A stretch of DNA of 64,000 nt, from positions 3,348,001-3,412,000 of the forward strand of contig OZ257137.1 of assembly GCA_965279115.1 (NCBI GenBank), in the 5' to 3' direction. Of the stretch, positions 33,828-43,217 are shown piece by piece (the stretch's first letter is position 1; every line of letters begins with the position of its first letter). The translations under genes were made by a program, and so were the position numbers. The DNA is from JAEUOS01 sp965279115. Lineage in GTDB: Bacteria > Pseudomonadota > Gammaproteobacteria > Burkholderiales > JAEUOS01. Below the pieces are notes generated by a model. The model did not search any database, was not told the origin of the DNA, and saw nothing but the letters and a program-made list of their open reading frames with translations.

Positions 33828-34885
33828 TTGAACCACACCAGGGACAAGGCGCCCGCCAGTACCGCCAGGAGCGCGGCGGCTGCAGCCATGAGTGCGGTGA
33901 TCTCGCTTTCCTTGCGCTCCATCATGAACTTGGAGTTGAGGGTCGAATACACCTTGGAGAGGTCCTCGCCGCTCGATGCCTTGAAGTAATCCGCATGGGT
34001 CAGGCTGGCGATGGCCTTGAGGGTCTCCTCGTCAAAGGCCATGTACATCGAATACCCGTCCATCTGGGCCGGGCCGCCGGCGGCGGAACCGAAGCCGACC
34101 GTGTGCACCTTGACGCCGCGGTCGGCGGCCTTGCGGGCCGAATCAAGCGGATCAGGCCCGGTGGTGCGCCGACCGTCGGTCAGCAGAATGATGGACGCCG
34201 ACGTGTAGCTTCCCGGCGGAACCGGCTTGAATTCCTTTTTCGGCCCTTCTTCCTTGGGTGCGCGCGCGATCGGCGCGTCGCGCTTGGCGGCTGGCGCCGG
34301 TTCGCCGCCCCAGCGTCCGGTATAGCCCTGCTCCACGACGATGCCTTCATCGGGGAAGATGGTGGCCAGCGAAGCCAGGATACCGCTGCCGATCGCGGTG
34401 TGGCGCTGCAGGTCGAAACGGTCGATCGCCGCCAGCAGGTCGTCGCGGTTGTAGGTGGGTGCTTGCACCACCGAAGCGGTACCGGCGAACGAGACGATCG
34501 CGATCTTGATGTTGGCCGGCACTTCCTGGACAAAGGTCTTGGCCGCCGCTTTTGCGGCGGTGATGCGATCCGGTTTCACATCGGTCGCCAGCATGCTGCG
34601 CGACACGTCCATCGCCAGAACGATCATGCGGCCTTCCGAGGGCAGCGTCACCATGGCGACCGGGCGTGCGGTTGCCAGGAGCGCGGCGCACACGGCCACC
34701 AGCAGCAAACCAGGCGGCACGTGCCGGCGCCAGCGTGCACCCGGGCCGAGTGCTTCCTTGATGGTGCGCAGGCTGGCGTAGTTCAGCGCGCGCTTGCGTC
34801 GGTTCAAGAGGGCGACGTAGGCCCAGACGAGCAGTGGCGCAGCCAGCAGCATCCAGAGGTATTGGGGCCAAAGAAAGCTCATCAT
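33815..34885 (-). CDS. VWA-domain membrane protein (BatA-like)
   Basis: A 356-residue inner-membrane protein with an N-terminal segment (about 7-25), a second segment (about 58-72), a von Willebrand A domain (about 87-310), and a C-terminal segment (about 330-352). The MIDAS motif is D93xS95xS97 in AMDVSRSML, and LLTDGRR lies later in the domain. The architecture matches Ca-activated-chloride-channel-like or BatA proteins, which usually act with a MoxR ATPase; none is nearby. A domain insertion around residues 200-235 is rich in K, P and E. The start is supported by GGGAGATC; ATG at 34882 is an alternative. Confidence 0.82.
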   Translation of the reverse strand: MMSFLWPQYLWMLLAAPLLVWAYVALLNRRKRALNYASLRTIKEALGPGARWRRHVPPGLLLVAVCAALLATARPVAMVTLPSEGRMIVLAMDVSRSMLATDVKPDRITAAKAAAKTFVQEVPANIKIAIVSFAGTASVVQAPTYNRDDLLAAIDRFDLQRHTAIGSGILASLATIFPDEGIVVEQGYTGRWGGEPAPAAKRDAPIARAPKEEGPKKEFKPVPPGSYTSASIILLTDGRRTTGPDPLDSARKAADRGVKVHTVGFGSAAGGPAQMDGYSMYMAFDEETLKAIASLTHADYFKASSGEDLSKVYSTLNSKFMMERKESEITALMAAAAALLAVLAGALSLVWFNRFA

Positions 34886-35057
34886 GATCTCCCGCGCCCC
34901 GGCCAGGTGCCGGGCAGCCTGTGAAACCTGCAAGTCGATAACTGTAGCACCGTGTTTCGGGCTCGTCACAACTTCCGTCGTGATGCCGAACTTCCCCGGA
35001 TCGAGCAGTTTGTGTGCCGGATTACAATTCCCGGCCTGCCAACATTCGGGAGATGCC

Positions 35058-35873
35058 GTGGATTCCATCACCATCGCAAAGGATTTGCTCAATGCCCGCA
35101 AGCGGACCCGCCAGATGCCGCCCATTTCCAATGAGCAGGACGGTTTTGGCGAAGCTCAAGCGTATGACGTCGCGGCGGAGATCCTGAAGATCCGGCGCGC
35201 GGGCGGCGAGACGCCGGTAGGCCGCAAGATCGGGTTCACCAACACCAATATCTGGCCCGAATATGGTGTATCGGCCCCGATATGGGGCTATGTCTACGAT
35301 TCAACCCTGCGCATGGCGCACGAGAATGCCGGGGTGCAGTCGCTCAAGGGGGCAATGGAACCCAAGATCGAGCCTGAAATCGTGTTTCGCATGCGTGCCG
35401 CGCCGGCGCCGGGCATGTCGGAAGACCAACTCGCCGATTGCATCGACTGGGTGGCGCACGGTTTCGAGATCGTGCATTCGATGTACCCGGGCTGGCGCTT
35501 CCAGGTGGCCGACACCATCGCCGCCTTCGGCATGCACGGTGTCCTGATCATCGGCCAGCCGCGCCAGGTGCGCACCATTTCGGGTCTCAATCGGGATCTG
35601 GTGCGCGAACTTAAATCGTTCAAGGTATCTCTGTTCTGTGACGGAGAAATGCGCGATTCCGGCAACGGCACCAACGTCCTGGGTAGCCCGCTCCTGGCTC
35701 TCAAGCACATGGTGGAACTGCTGGGCCGGTTGCCGCAGCATGCGCCGCTCGCCGCCGGCGAGATCGTCACCACCGGAACCCTTACCGCAGCGCTTGACAT
35801 CCAGCCCGGCCAGACCTGGCACACCGCGTTTACCGGGCTGGACCTGCCCGGGCTGCGGGTGAAATTCGTTTAG
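35058..35873 (+). CDS. 2-keto-4-pentenoate hydratase-like protein
   Basis: A 271-residue protein of the MhpD/DmpE-like branch of the fumarylacetoacetase fold. Visible are PVGRKIGFTN, metal-site acidic residues in EPKIEPEIVF, the IDWVAHGFEIVHS stretch, and GEIVTTGTLT. Members hydrate 2-hydroxypentadienoates or decarboxylate oxalocrotonate in aromatic meta-cleavage; no such pathway is visible here. The GTG at 35058 is preceded by GGGAG; longer in-frame starts have no ribosome site. It ends overlapping convergent lrgB by four bases. Its link with the purine island is doubtful. Confidence 0.83.
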   Translation: MDSITIAKDLLNARKRTRQMPPISNEQDGFGEAQAYDVAAEILKIRRAGGETPVGRKIGFTNTNIWPEYGVSAPIWGYVYDSTLRMAHENAGVQSLKGAMEPKIEPEIVFRMRAAPAPGMSEDQLADCIDWVAHGFEIVHSMYPGWRFQVADTIAAFGMHGVLIIGQPRQVRTISGLNRDLVRELKSFKVSLFCDGEMRDSGNGTNVLGSPLLALKHMVELLGRLPQHAPLAAGEIVTTGTLTAALDIQPGQTWHTAFTGLDLPGLRVKFV

Positions 35874-36598
35874 CCAAACCGCTGCAACACCCATAGGGCC
35901 AGCGGCACCATCAGTGCCGTGACTGCGCCATTCAACCCCATGGCGAGGCCGGCGAAAGCGCCGGCCTCTTCACTGACCTGGAATGCGCGCGCGGTGCCGA
36001 TGCCATGCGCCGCGACACCTACGGCAAAGCCCCGCACGGCGTGGTCGGCGATGGAGAGCGCGTCAAGCACGTATTTGGCGAGCACCGCGCCGACGATGCC
36101 GGTGGAGACCACCAGTACTGCGGTCAGCGAGGGCAGGCCGCCGATCTTTTCCGCTATGCCCATCGCAATCGGCGTGGTCACCGATTTCGGGGCCAGCGAG
36201 AGCAACGTGGCCTTCTTCGCACCGAGTGCCCAGGCGATGGCCACGGCGCTCACGGTTGCGGTGAGGGAGCCTGCCACCAGTGCGATCACCAACTGCCGCC
36301 ATTCGGCCTTGAGGCGCGCGAATTGCCCGTACAGCGGTATTGCCAGGGCGACCGTGGCCGGACCCAGCAGGAAGTGGATGAACTGCGCGCCCGAAAAATA
36401 GGTCTGATATGGGGTCCTTGTGACCGTGAGCAAGGCTGCAAGCATCGCAACCGACAATGCGACCGGATTGAGGAGCGGATGAAACTTCGCCCGCGAATAG
36501 ATCCAGTAAGCCGCCTGGTATGCGATCAGCGTGACTGTCAGGCCCAGGAGCGGTGTGGCCGAAAGATAGACCCAGATGTCCTCGAAGCGCGGGTTCAT
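35870..36598 (-). CDS. lrgB: LrgB-family membrane protein
   Basis: A 242-residue membrane protein with multiple hydrophobic segments, including YWIYSRAKFHPLLNPV, LGPATVALAIPLYG and LAPKSVTTPIAMGI, which mark the LrgB/CidB family. LrgAB proteins affect murein hydrolase export and organic-acid flux such as pyruvate transport. The ATG at 36598 overlaps the lrgA stop (ATGA). Start choice drops seven upstream codons of the longer frame. Confidence 0.92.
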   Translation of the reverse strand: MNPRFEDIWVYLSATPLLGLTVTLIAYQAAYWIYSRAKFHPLLNPVALSVAMLAALLTVTRTPYQTYFSGAQFIHFLLGPATVALAIPLYGQFARLKAEWRQLVIALVAGSLTATVSAVAIAWALGAKKATLLSLAPKSVTTPIAMGIAEKIGGLPSLTAVLVVSTGIVGAVLAKYVLDALSIADHAVRGFAVGVAAHGIGTARAFQVSEEAGAFAGLAMGLNGAVTALMVPLALWVLQRFG

Positions 36599-36936
36599 CG
36601 CCGCCTCCTGCGCAGCCACGCGAACACCAGCGCGGTGACGGCGATGGTCGCTGCGGTGCTTGCTACCAGCGAGACGACGATCGGCAACGCTTCGCCGCGG
36701 ATGCGGTCGATGTGGATCATCAGTCCCACGCCCGCCGGCACGAACAGCAGCGACAGATGGGTCAACATGCTGTTGGCGGTGTCGCGCAGGTTATCCGGCG
36801 CGCTGCCGCGCGCGACCAGGGTGGCGAACAGCATCACCATGCCGATCACCGGCCCCGGTACAGGCAGGCCCAGCCACAGGGCCGCAATTTCGCCTATGGT
36901 CTGGTAGACCAGCAGGATGGTGATCGCGGGAAGCAT
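36595..36936 (-). CDS. lrgA: LrgA-family (holin-like) membrane protein
   Basis: A 113-residue membrane protein with four hydrophobic stretches. VPGPVIGMVMLFATLV and LLFVPAGVGLMIH are the family signatures of LrgA/CidA. It works with LrgB, and the genes overlap. ATG 36936 was chosen; an upstream TTG overlaps the terminator hairpin that lies 14 bases before it. A promoter must therefore sit within or just past that terminator. Confidence 0.9.
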   Translation of the reverse strand: MLPAITILLVYQTIGEIAALWLGLPVPGPVIGMVMLFATLVARGSAPDNLRDTANSMLTHLSLLFVPAGVGLMIHIDRIRGEALPIVVSLVASTAATIAVTALVFAWLRRRRR

Positions 36937-36950
36937 GTTGGCGGACCGCA

Positions 36951-36984
36951 AAAACAAAGGCCGCCAGCGGGCGGCCTTTGTTTT
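36951..36984. terminator. Strong symmetric terminator after grxD
   Basis: A 15-bp perfect stem AAAACAAAGGCCGCC / GGCGGCCTTTGTTTT with a 4-base loop. Its T-rich arms work in both directions; on the minus strand it ends the grxD transcript 14 bases before the grxD-distal lrgA start. Confidence 0.85.
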
Positions 36985-36997
36985 CGATATGTCCGGA

Positions 36998-37309
36998 TTA
37001 TTTCGCCGTGAGAACCTGTTGCAGTTCGCCCGACTGGTACATCTCGGTCATGATGTCGGATCCGCCGACGAATTCGCCGTTGACGTAAAGCTGTGGAATG
37101 GTCGGCCAGTTGGCAAACTCCTTGATCCCCTGGCGGATTTCCTCGTCTTCAAGCACGTTGACCGTGGCCGGTGCATTCACGCCGCACGCCTTGAGAATCT
37201 GGATGGCGCGAGCGGAGAAGCCGCATTGCGGAAAGGTCGGCGTGCCCTTCATGAAAAGCACAACCGGGTTCGAGGTGACGGTCTGACGGATGCGGTCCTG
37301 AGTGTCCAT
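36998..37309 (-). CDS. grxD: Monothiol glutaredoxin Grx4
   Basis: A 103-residue CGFS glutaredoxin that coordinates a [2Fe-2S] cluster with BolA-type partners and shuttles clusters. The active site C29GFS32 is in TFPQCGFSARA, and WPTIPQLYVNGEFVGGSDI is the typical glutathione-binding region. It is downstream of prmC, separated by 87 bases, and ends at a strong terminator. Confidence 0.95.
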   Translation of the reverse strand: MDTQDRIRQTVTSNPVVLFMKGTPTFPQCGFSARAIQILKACGVNAPATVNVLEDEEIRQGIKEFANWPTIPQLYVNGEFVGGSDIMTEMYQSGELQQVLTAK

Positions 37310-37396
37310 GGCGATAGTCTTGATGTGCGAAAAGTCGATAAAGGGTGGGGGGCAAAACCCTGATTTATATAGGGGTTTTACTTGTTGGCCGAGACT

Positions 37397-38242
37397 TCAT
37401 GTTACTGCAAAAGCGCCCCGCGTGGCACCGCCGGTGACGCGTTCATGGCCGGCCATGTCGCGCCAGGTGCGCACGTCGCAAAAGCCGGCGGCTTCAAGCG
37501 TCTCGCGCGTCGCGCTGCCCTGGTCGTAGCCGTGCTCGAGCAAAAGCCATCCGCCGGGGCGCAGGAAATCAGGGGCGCCTCGCGCGATATGTTCGATACA
37601 TGCCATGCCTGTGGTGCCTCCGACCAATGCTGCGGGCGGTTCGAAGCGCAAGTCGCCGCGCGCGAGGTGCGGATCGGCCGTTGCAATGTAGGGCGGATTG
37701 CTGACGATCAGGTCGAAGTCATTGTCGGCGACATTTTCAAACCAGTCGCCCTGCAGAAAGCGGATTGCGCCAGGTGCAAGCGCGCGCGCGTTGCGTTGCG
37801 CCATCTCCAGCGCTGCGGTTGACTGGTCCACGGCCGTGACGCGCGCATGCGGACGTTCGCAGGCCAGCGTGACGGCGATCGCGCCGCTGCCGGTGCCCAG
37901 ATCAAGCACCCGCTCGTCGGCGAGCAGACGTTCCAGCGCACAATCAACCAGCAACTCGGTTTCCGGACGCGGAATCAGCACCGCTTCGTTCACCTCGAAA
38001 GGTCGGCCATAGAATTCGCGCCTGCCCAGGATATAGGCGACCGGCACGCCGGAGCGTCGGCGTTCTGCGTAGCCGAGAAAGACTGTTTCAGCCAACCCAT
38101 CCACCAGCCGCTCCGGAAACGCCGCGAGGATCGCCTCTGCTGTGCCAGAGGCGCATGACAGCAGCAGGCGCGCCTCGCGCGTGTCGATGCCGGCGCCGGC
38201 CAGCAGGGCCCCAACGGTCTGCTGCGGACTGGTCGTGTGCAC
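37397..38242 (-). CDS. prmC: Release factor glutamine methyltransferase
   Basis: A 281-residue SAM-dependent enzyme that methylates the GGQ glutamine of release factors. It shows the N-terminal helical domain with PVAYILGRREFYGRPF, the SAM loop LDLGTGSGAIAVTLA and the catalytic NPPY in LIVSNPPYIA. It lies 12 bases after prfA, its substrate's gene, the usual order. The start is GTG; no better codon is near. Confidence 0.95.
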   Translation of the reverse strand: MHTTSPQQTVGALLAGAGIDTREARLLLSCASGTAEAILAAFPERLVDGLAETVFLGYAERRRSGVPVAYILGRREFYGRPFEVNEAVLIPRPETELLVDCALERLLADERVLDLGTGSGAIAVTLACERPHARVTAVDQSTAALEMAQRNARALAPGAIRFLQGDWFENVADNDFDLIVSNPPYIATADPHLARGDLRFEPPAALVGGTTGMACIEHIARGAPDFLRPGGWLLLEHGYDQGSATRETLEAAGFCDVRTWRDMAGHERVTGGATRGAFAVT

Positions 38243-38254
38243 CGCCTGCCCGAC

Positions 38255-39334
38255 CTACTGTTCGCCCAGGGCAGCCAGTTGTTCGGCCTGGTACTCGGCG
38301 GCCAGCGCATTGATCACTTCATCCATATCACCATCCATGATCGCGGCGATCTTGTAGAGGGTGAGGTTGATGCGATGGTCGGTGACCCTTCCCTGCGGAA
38401 AGTTGTAGGTGCGGATGCGCTCCGAGCGGTCGCCCGATCCGATCAGGTCCTTGCGGGTGGCGGCTTCCTTGGCCTGCTGCTCGCGGGTTTCACGGTCCTT
38501 GATGCGCGCGGCCAGCACAGCCATGGCGCGGTCCTTGTTCTGGTGCTGCGAGCGTCCGTCCTGGCATTCCGCCACGATGCCGGTGGGAAAGTGGGTGATG
38601 CGCACCGCCGATTCGGTTTTGTTGACGTGTTGGCCGCCGGCGCCGGAGGCGCGGAAGACGTCGACGCGGATGTCTTCCGGGCGGATGTGCACATCGGCGA
38701 CCGCGTCGGCTTCCGGCATCACCGCCACGGTGCAGGCGGAGGTGTGGATGCGCCCCTGGGATTCGGTCTCCGGAACCCGTTGCACACGGTGGCCGCCGGA
38801 TTCGAATTTCAGGCGCGAATAGGCACCAGCGCCGATCAGGCGCACGATCACTTCCTTGTATCCGCCCAGGTCCGACGGGCTTTCCGACACGATTTCGACC
38901 TGCCAGCGGTTGCGTTCTGCGAAACGGGTGTACATGCGGAACAGGGCGCCGGCAAATAGTGCCGACTCGTCTCCGCCGGTGCCGGCGCGGATTTCAAGGA
39001 AGATGTTCTTCTCGTCGTTCGGGTCTTTCGGCAGGAGAGCCCGCTCGAGGTCCTTCTCCAGAACCGCCATATCGTCGCGCGCGGCACGGATCTCGTCCTC
39101 CGCGAATGACTTCATGTCTGGGTCTGCAAGCATCTCCTGTGCGGCCGCGACATCGGCCTCACGACCGAGGTGGCGCCGATAGAGTTCAACCACGGGGGTG
39201 ATCTCGGCGTGTTCGCGGGTGAGCTTGCGGTAACCGTCCATGTCGCGGGTCGCGTCCTCCGAGGAGAGCAATGCATCCAGCTCGACCAGACGGCTGTCGA
39301 GTTGGCCGAGTTTTGCGGCCATGCTGGCTTTCAT
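38255..39334 (-). CDS. prfA: Peptide chain release factor 1
   Basis: Reads UAA and UAG and triggers peptide release. The 359-residue protein holds the catalytic GGQ in GAGGQHVNKTESAVRI and the region RVPETESQGRIHTS that includes the decoding portion. The ATG at 39334 (MKASMAAKLGQL) matches the usual N-terminus; longer frames reach 39373. It lies between hemA and prmC in the standard order. Confidence 0.96.
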   Translation of the reverse strand: MKASMAAKLGQLDSRLVELDALLSSEDATRDMDGYRKLTREHAEITPVVELYRRHLGREADVAAAQEMLADPDMKSFAEDEIRAARDDMAVLEKDLERALLPKDPNDEKNIFLEIRAGTGGDESALFAGALFRMYTRFAERNRWQVEIVSESPSDLGGYKEVIVRLIGAGAYSRLKFESGGHRVQRVPETESQGRIHTSACTVAVMPEADAVADVHIRPEDIRVDVFRASGAGGQHVNKTESAVRITHFPTGIVAECQDGRSQHQNKDRAMAVLAARIKDRETREQQAKEAATRKDLIGSGDRSERIRTYNFPQGRVTDHRINLTLYKIAAIMDGDMDEVINALAAEYQAEQLAALGEQ

Positions 39335-39414
39335 CGTGTGTGTTCCTGGTCGTGACAATGCGCGCATGGCCATGGAGCCCGGGCGATGCCGGCCATGGCG
39401 ATGCGTGCGATCAG

Positions 39415-40668
39415 CTAAAGCTTGTAGAGGGACTGTACGAGCGCGGAAACATCCTCGCGCCCGGCGGTGGCGGACTGCGACAGTGCCGCAGTCGGGTTGT
39501 GCATGAGCTTGTTGGTGAGCGACTGGCTCAGGTGCTCGATGATCTCTCGGGGGTCGCGCCCCTGCTCCAGGGCCTTGACTGCGCGTTCGAGCTCGACCTG
39601 CCGCGCGGTTTCGGCCTGCTCGCGAAGGCGCCGGATCAGCGGCACCGAATCACGGGTACCGAGCCAGTGCATGAATCCCTGCACCCGGGTTTCGATGATC
39701 GCCTCGGCCTGTTCGACCGCGCCGCGGCGCGCATCCATGCCTTCGCGGACGGTCTCGGCCAGGTCGTCGATGGTGTACAGATAAACATCATCCAGCCGGC
39801 CGACTTCGGGTTCGATATCACGCGGCACCGCCAGGTCGACCATGAACATCGGGCGCCGCTTGCGTGCCTTGATGGCGCGCTCGATCAGGCCCTTGCCGAG
39901 GATGGGCAAGGCCGAAGCCGTACAGGAAACCACGATGTCGAACTTGTGCAGCTCGCCGGGAAGATCGGCCAGTCGCATGGAATTGCCCATGAAGCGGCTG
40001 GCCAGGCCCTGCGCGCGTTCGACTGTGCGGTTCGCAACGGTGATCGACTTCGGGCTCTGCGCCGCGAAATGGGTCGCCGTCAGCTCGATCATCTCGCCGG
40101 CGCCGATCATCAGTACGTTGGTATCCGACACGGCCGGGAAAATACGCTCCGACAGGCGCACCGCCGCCGCCGCCATCGAGACGGACTGGGCGCCGATCGC
40201 AGTCTGGCTGCGCACTTCCTTGGCCACTGCGAACGAGCGCTGGAACAACTGATGCAGGTAGGTGCCCATGGCACCGGCATCTTCGGCGCTCTTGGCTGCC
40301 TGCTTCATCTGGCCGAGGATTTGAGGTTCGCCGATGACCATCGAATCGAGACCGGCAGCCACCCTGAAGGCATGTCTGACCGCGTGCTCCTGACCCAGGG
40401 TGTAGAGATGCGGCTTCAGAACGCCCGGGTCCACGCGGTGATAGTCGGCCAGCCAGCGCGTGGCGTCGGAAACGACCTCCATGCCGCGCTCGGTGGCGCA
40501 ATACACCTCGGTCCGGTTGCAGGTTGACAGGATCGCCGCTTCTCGCGCGAAGCGACGGTCGAGAAACTCCTTCAAGGCCGCGTTCATGCGCTCGACGTGG
40601 AATACCACCTGCTCGCGCAGGTGCACCGGCGCGGTATGGTGGTTAAGTCCGAAGGCGGCAAGATGCAT
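39415..40668 (-). CDS. hemA: Glutamyl-tRNA reductase
   Basis: First enzyme of the C5 heme pathway, reducing Glu-tRNA to glutamate-1-semialdehyde. The 417-residue protein has the nucleophile C50 in ILSTCNRTEVY, the GLDSMVIGEPQILGQMK stretch, the NADPH-binding GAGEMIELTA, and a helical C-terminal dimerisation domain. It is followed by prfA and prmC. It is separated by 133 bases from the CHASE2 kinase gene, giving space for its own promoter. Confidence 0.96.
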   Translation of the reverse strand: MHLAAFGLNHHTAPVHLREQVVFHVERMNAALKEFLDRRFAREAAILSTCNRTEVYCATERGMEVVSDATRWLADYHRVDPGVLKPHLYTLGQEHAVRHAFRVAAGLDSMVIGEPQILGQMKQAAKSAEDAGAMGTYLHQLFQRSFAVAKEVRSQTAIGAQSVSMAAAAVRLSERIFPAVSDTNVLMIGAGEMIELTATHFAAQSPKSITVANRTVERAQGLASRFMGNSMRLADLPGELHKFDIVVSCTASALPILGKGLIERAIKARKRRPMFMVDLAVPRDIEPEVGRLDDVYLYTIDDLAETVREGMDARRGAVEQAEAIIETRVQGFMHWLGTRDSVPLIRRLREQAETARQVELERAVKALEQGRDPREIIEHLSQSLTNKLMHNPTAALSQSATAGREDVSALVQSLYKL

Positions 40669-40801
40669 GGTTGTTGTCAGGAGGTGCGTTGTTGCGCCAA
40701 GGCGTCGCTTCTGCCTGTTTGTCCCTATTATAGACCTGCATTTGGCCGCTCAATGGCAAGCAGTGTCAAATCATGAGTAATTTTAACATGTAAAGAAAAG
40801 A

Positions 40802-43198
40802 TTACACTTTTTCCGCAAGGGTTTCGCTGTTCTCGGAAACTGCCGGCAGGATCACCGTAAAGGTGCTGCCCTTTCCTGGCTCGCTTACCACGCCGATGGT
40901 GCCGCCATGCTTTTCAATCACGGTTTTTACAAATGCCATGCCCAGCCCGGCCCCTTGTGCTTTCGGCTGGCCGGGTTCCGAAAATCTGCGGTAGCGTTCG
41001 AACAATCTGGCCTGATTCTCCCGGGAGATGCCGTAGCCCTGGTCGGCGACCTCGCAGACCCGCATCAGGCGTTCGCCCTGTTGTCGCTCGGCCAGCGTGA
41101 CTGTCACCGTGGTCTTCTCCGGACTGTATTTCACCGCGTTGGTGAGCAGGTTGACGATCGCGCGCAACAACAACGGCCGGTCCGCCAGCACCGGCAGGGG
41201 TTCGCCGTCCCAGCGCATCTGTACCCGCATGCCCTTTTGCTCGGCGGCGGTCCAGACATCGTCAACCGCTTCTTCAGCGATCGCGCCAAGATCCTCGATT
41301 GCCGGTTCGTGTGCCTTGGATTCGGCGCGGGCAAGTTGCAGGAATTGCTCCGACAAGGACAGTGTGCGTCTGGCGTATTGCTCGATGCGCCGGTGCACCT
41401 CCTCCTTCGGATTGTCATCAGGGTCGAGTTCGTGCAGTTCAAGCAGCGCGATGATCGAACTTTGCGGCGAACGCATGTCGTGCGACAGGAAAGCCAGCAC
41501 TTCCTCACGCGCACGCTCGGCCTCGCGCAAATCGCTGATATCGGAGAAGGTGACGATCCAGCCGCCGGGCGAACCGTCCGGCGCCTCCAGGATCGCGCAA
41601 CGCGCAAGCTGGCTGCGCCCATCCTGGCTTGCATATTCGATCGCCGGCGGCGCCCCCGCCTGCCTATGGCCAGCGGCGTCCGCGGCCATGGCCTGCAACG
41701 CTGCCCAGGACGGAAGCGCGGTGCCGGAGAGGCTGGCGGCCATCGTATCGAGCAATCCCTGCATGGCCTGGCCGCGCAGGTCATTGGAGGTAGGCTTCTG
41801 GAAAAGGGCGGCTGCGGATCGGTTGCCGATCAGAACCTTGCCGCCGGCGTCAATCACAAGGGCGGCGTCCGGCAGGCTTTCCAGGGTGTCGGAGACGAAA
41901 CGCCTGACGCTCCTCAGTCGCTCTGCCGCAGAGGCAAGCGCCAGCATGCGTTCCTCGACGAGGTCACCGCCGCTCGGCTGCGGGTTCTGAGCTTCCGGCA
42001 GCACCCGTGGTTCGGCAGCCAGCCGGCGGAATTCCTCGCCCAGATAGCGCACCGAGGCCTCGAGGCGTCGCCAGCTCCATAGCGGGTAGGCAAGGGCAAT
42101 ACAGATCAGCCCGGCTGCGGGGGCGAACCATATGCCGCCAGCAAGCAGGAAAGCCGCCGCGGCAGGCACTGCGATCAGGCCCGACAGGGTCGCGCCCAGT
42201 CCGCGACGCGGCGACAGACGACCCAGTGCAAACATGACCAGCAGCAGCGGCACCAGATTGAAGGCCAGGTTTGCGGTTGGCGAGGCAAGCCGGATGGTGC
42301 GGTGCGAGCGCAAGGCATCGAGCAGGTTGGCGTGGATCTCGATGCCAGGGGTAAGCGCGCTATAGCCGGAAATCGGCGTCGCATAGGCGTCGCCCAGGCC
42401 GGCGGCGGTGGCGCCGACGAAGACGAATTTGCCATCAAAACGCGAAGCGGGGACCCGGCCGTCCAGGACGTCCGTATAGGGGATTCGTTCGATCCGTCGC
42501 CCGGCACCGTAAAGCGGGAAATGCACCTCGTAGTCGCTGTAATGGCGGCCGGTAACCGGTACCTGACCGTTGCGGTTGCCCGGCAGCGCCGCGGTGTTCC
42601 AGGCCGGGTCCGCTATGGCCAGCATCGCCAGCGCGAAGTGCGGACGCAAATCTTGACTGCCATCGGCCGGCACAATGTCGTCGCGCAGGAATGTGCTGCG
42701 CGCAATGCCGTCGACGTCGACAAATTGCCGGATATGCCCCAGGGCGCGGGCGCTTGCCGCGAGGGCCGGCGCAGGCAGACGTGCGCGCGCCCGTGCCGAT
42801 GGCGACGCACTCTCGGCAAAGGCCGGCAGGACTATGGGCAGCCCGGACATCGCCGCTGCCATCCGGGCGTCGCCGGCGGCATCCGGTTCGCTCAGTATCA
42901 GGTCGATGCCGATGGCCTTGGGCTTCGCGTCGGCGATGCGTTCCAGCAGGCGCGCATGGGTCTCACGCGGCCAAGGCCAGCGACCGATCTTGTCCAGCGA
43001 GGCTTCGTCTATCGCGACAATGACGAGATCGCCCGGACGCTGTCTGTCGCCGGCGGTGAGCAGGTAATCGTAGAGCGTCCAGTCGGCGCGCCCCAGCCCG
43101 TTCATGAGCGCGAGCACGCTGCAAAGCAGGCCGAGTCCGGCGGTAAGGAACCGCCATTCGGTGCGCGCCGCGCGAAGCATGACGGGTAAGCCGGCCAT
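40802..43198 (-). CDS. CHASE2-domain sensor histidine kinase
   Basis: A 798-residue membrane kinase. A first transmembrane segment (about residues 14-35) precedes a periplasmic CHASE2 domain (about 40-310, DLVIVAIDEASLDKIGRWPWPR being its signature), followed by three membrane segments (about 315-395), a PAS region (about 465-560), a HisKA domain with H573 in FLSHDMRSPQSS, and an HATPase domain with the N-box NLLTNAVKYSP and GLGMAFVKTVIEKHGG. It is last in a three-gene operon with an OmpR-type regulator and a LysM/FecR protein, its likely partners. The start at 43198 is one of several; 43180 is an alternative. Confidence 0.9.
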   Translation of the reverse strand: MAGLPVMLRAARTEWRFLTAGLGLLCSVLALMNGLGRADWTLYDYLLTAGDRQRPGDLVIVAIDEASLDKIGRWPWPRETHARLLERIADAKPKAIGIDLILSEPDAAGDARMAAAMSGLPIVLPAFAESASPSARARARLPAPALAASARALGHIRQFVDVDGIARSTFLRDDIVPADGSQDLRPHFALAMLAIADPAWNTAALPGNRNGQVPVTGRHYSDYEVHFPLYGAGRRIERIPYTDVLDGRVPASRFDGKFVFVGATAAGLGDAYATPISGYSALTPGIEIHANLLDALRSHRTIRLASPTANLAFNLVPLLLVMFALGRLSPRRGLGATLSGLIAVPAAAAFLLAGGIWFAPAAGLICIALAYPLWSWRRLEASVRYLGEEFRRLAAEPRVLPEAQNPQPSGGDLVEERMLALASAAERLRSVRRFVSDTLESLPDAALVIDAGGKVLIGNRSAAALFQKPTSNDLRGQAMQGLLDTMAASLSGTALPSWAALQAMAADAAGHRQAGAPPAIEYASQDGRSQLARCAILEAPDGSPGGWIVTFSDISDLREAERAREEVLAFLSHDMRSPQSSIIALLELHELDPDDNPKEEVHRRIEQYARRTLSLSEQFLQLARAESKAHEPAIEDLGAIAEEAVDDVWTAAEQKGMRVQMRWDGEPLPVLADRPLLLRAIVNLLTNAVKYSPEKTTVTVTLAERQQGERLMRVCEVADQGYGISRENQARLFERYRRFSEPGQPKAQGAGLGMAFVKTVIEKHGGTIGVVSEPGKGSTFTVILPAVSENSETLAEKV

Positions 43199-43217
43199 CT
43201 TCCCGTTGGTCGGATGA

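Noticed and set aside
35058..35873. Inclusion of the hydratase in an aromatic meta-cleavage pathway
   Set aside because: No ring-cleavage dioxygenase, aldolase or acetaldehyde dehydrogenase is present.
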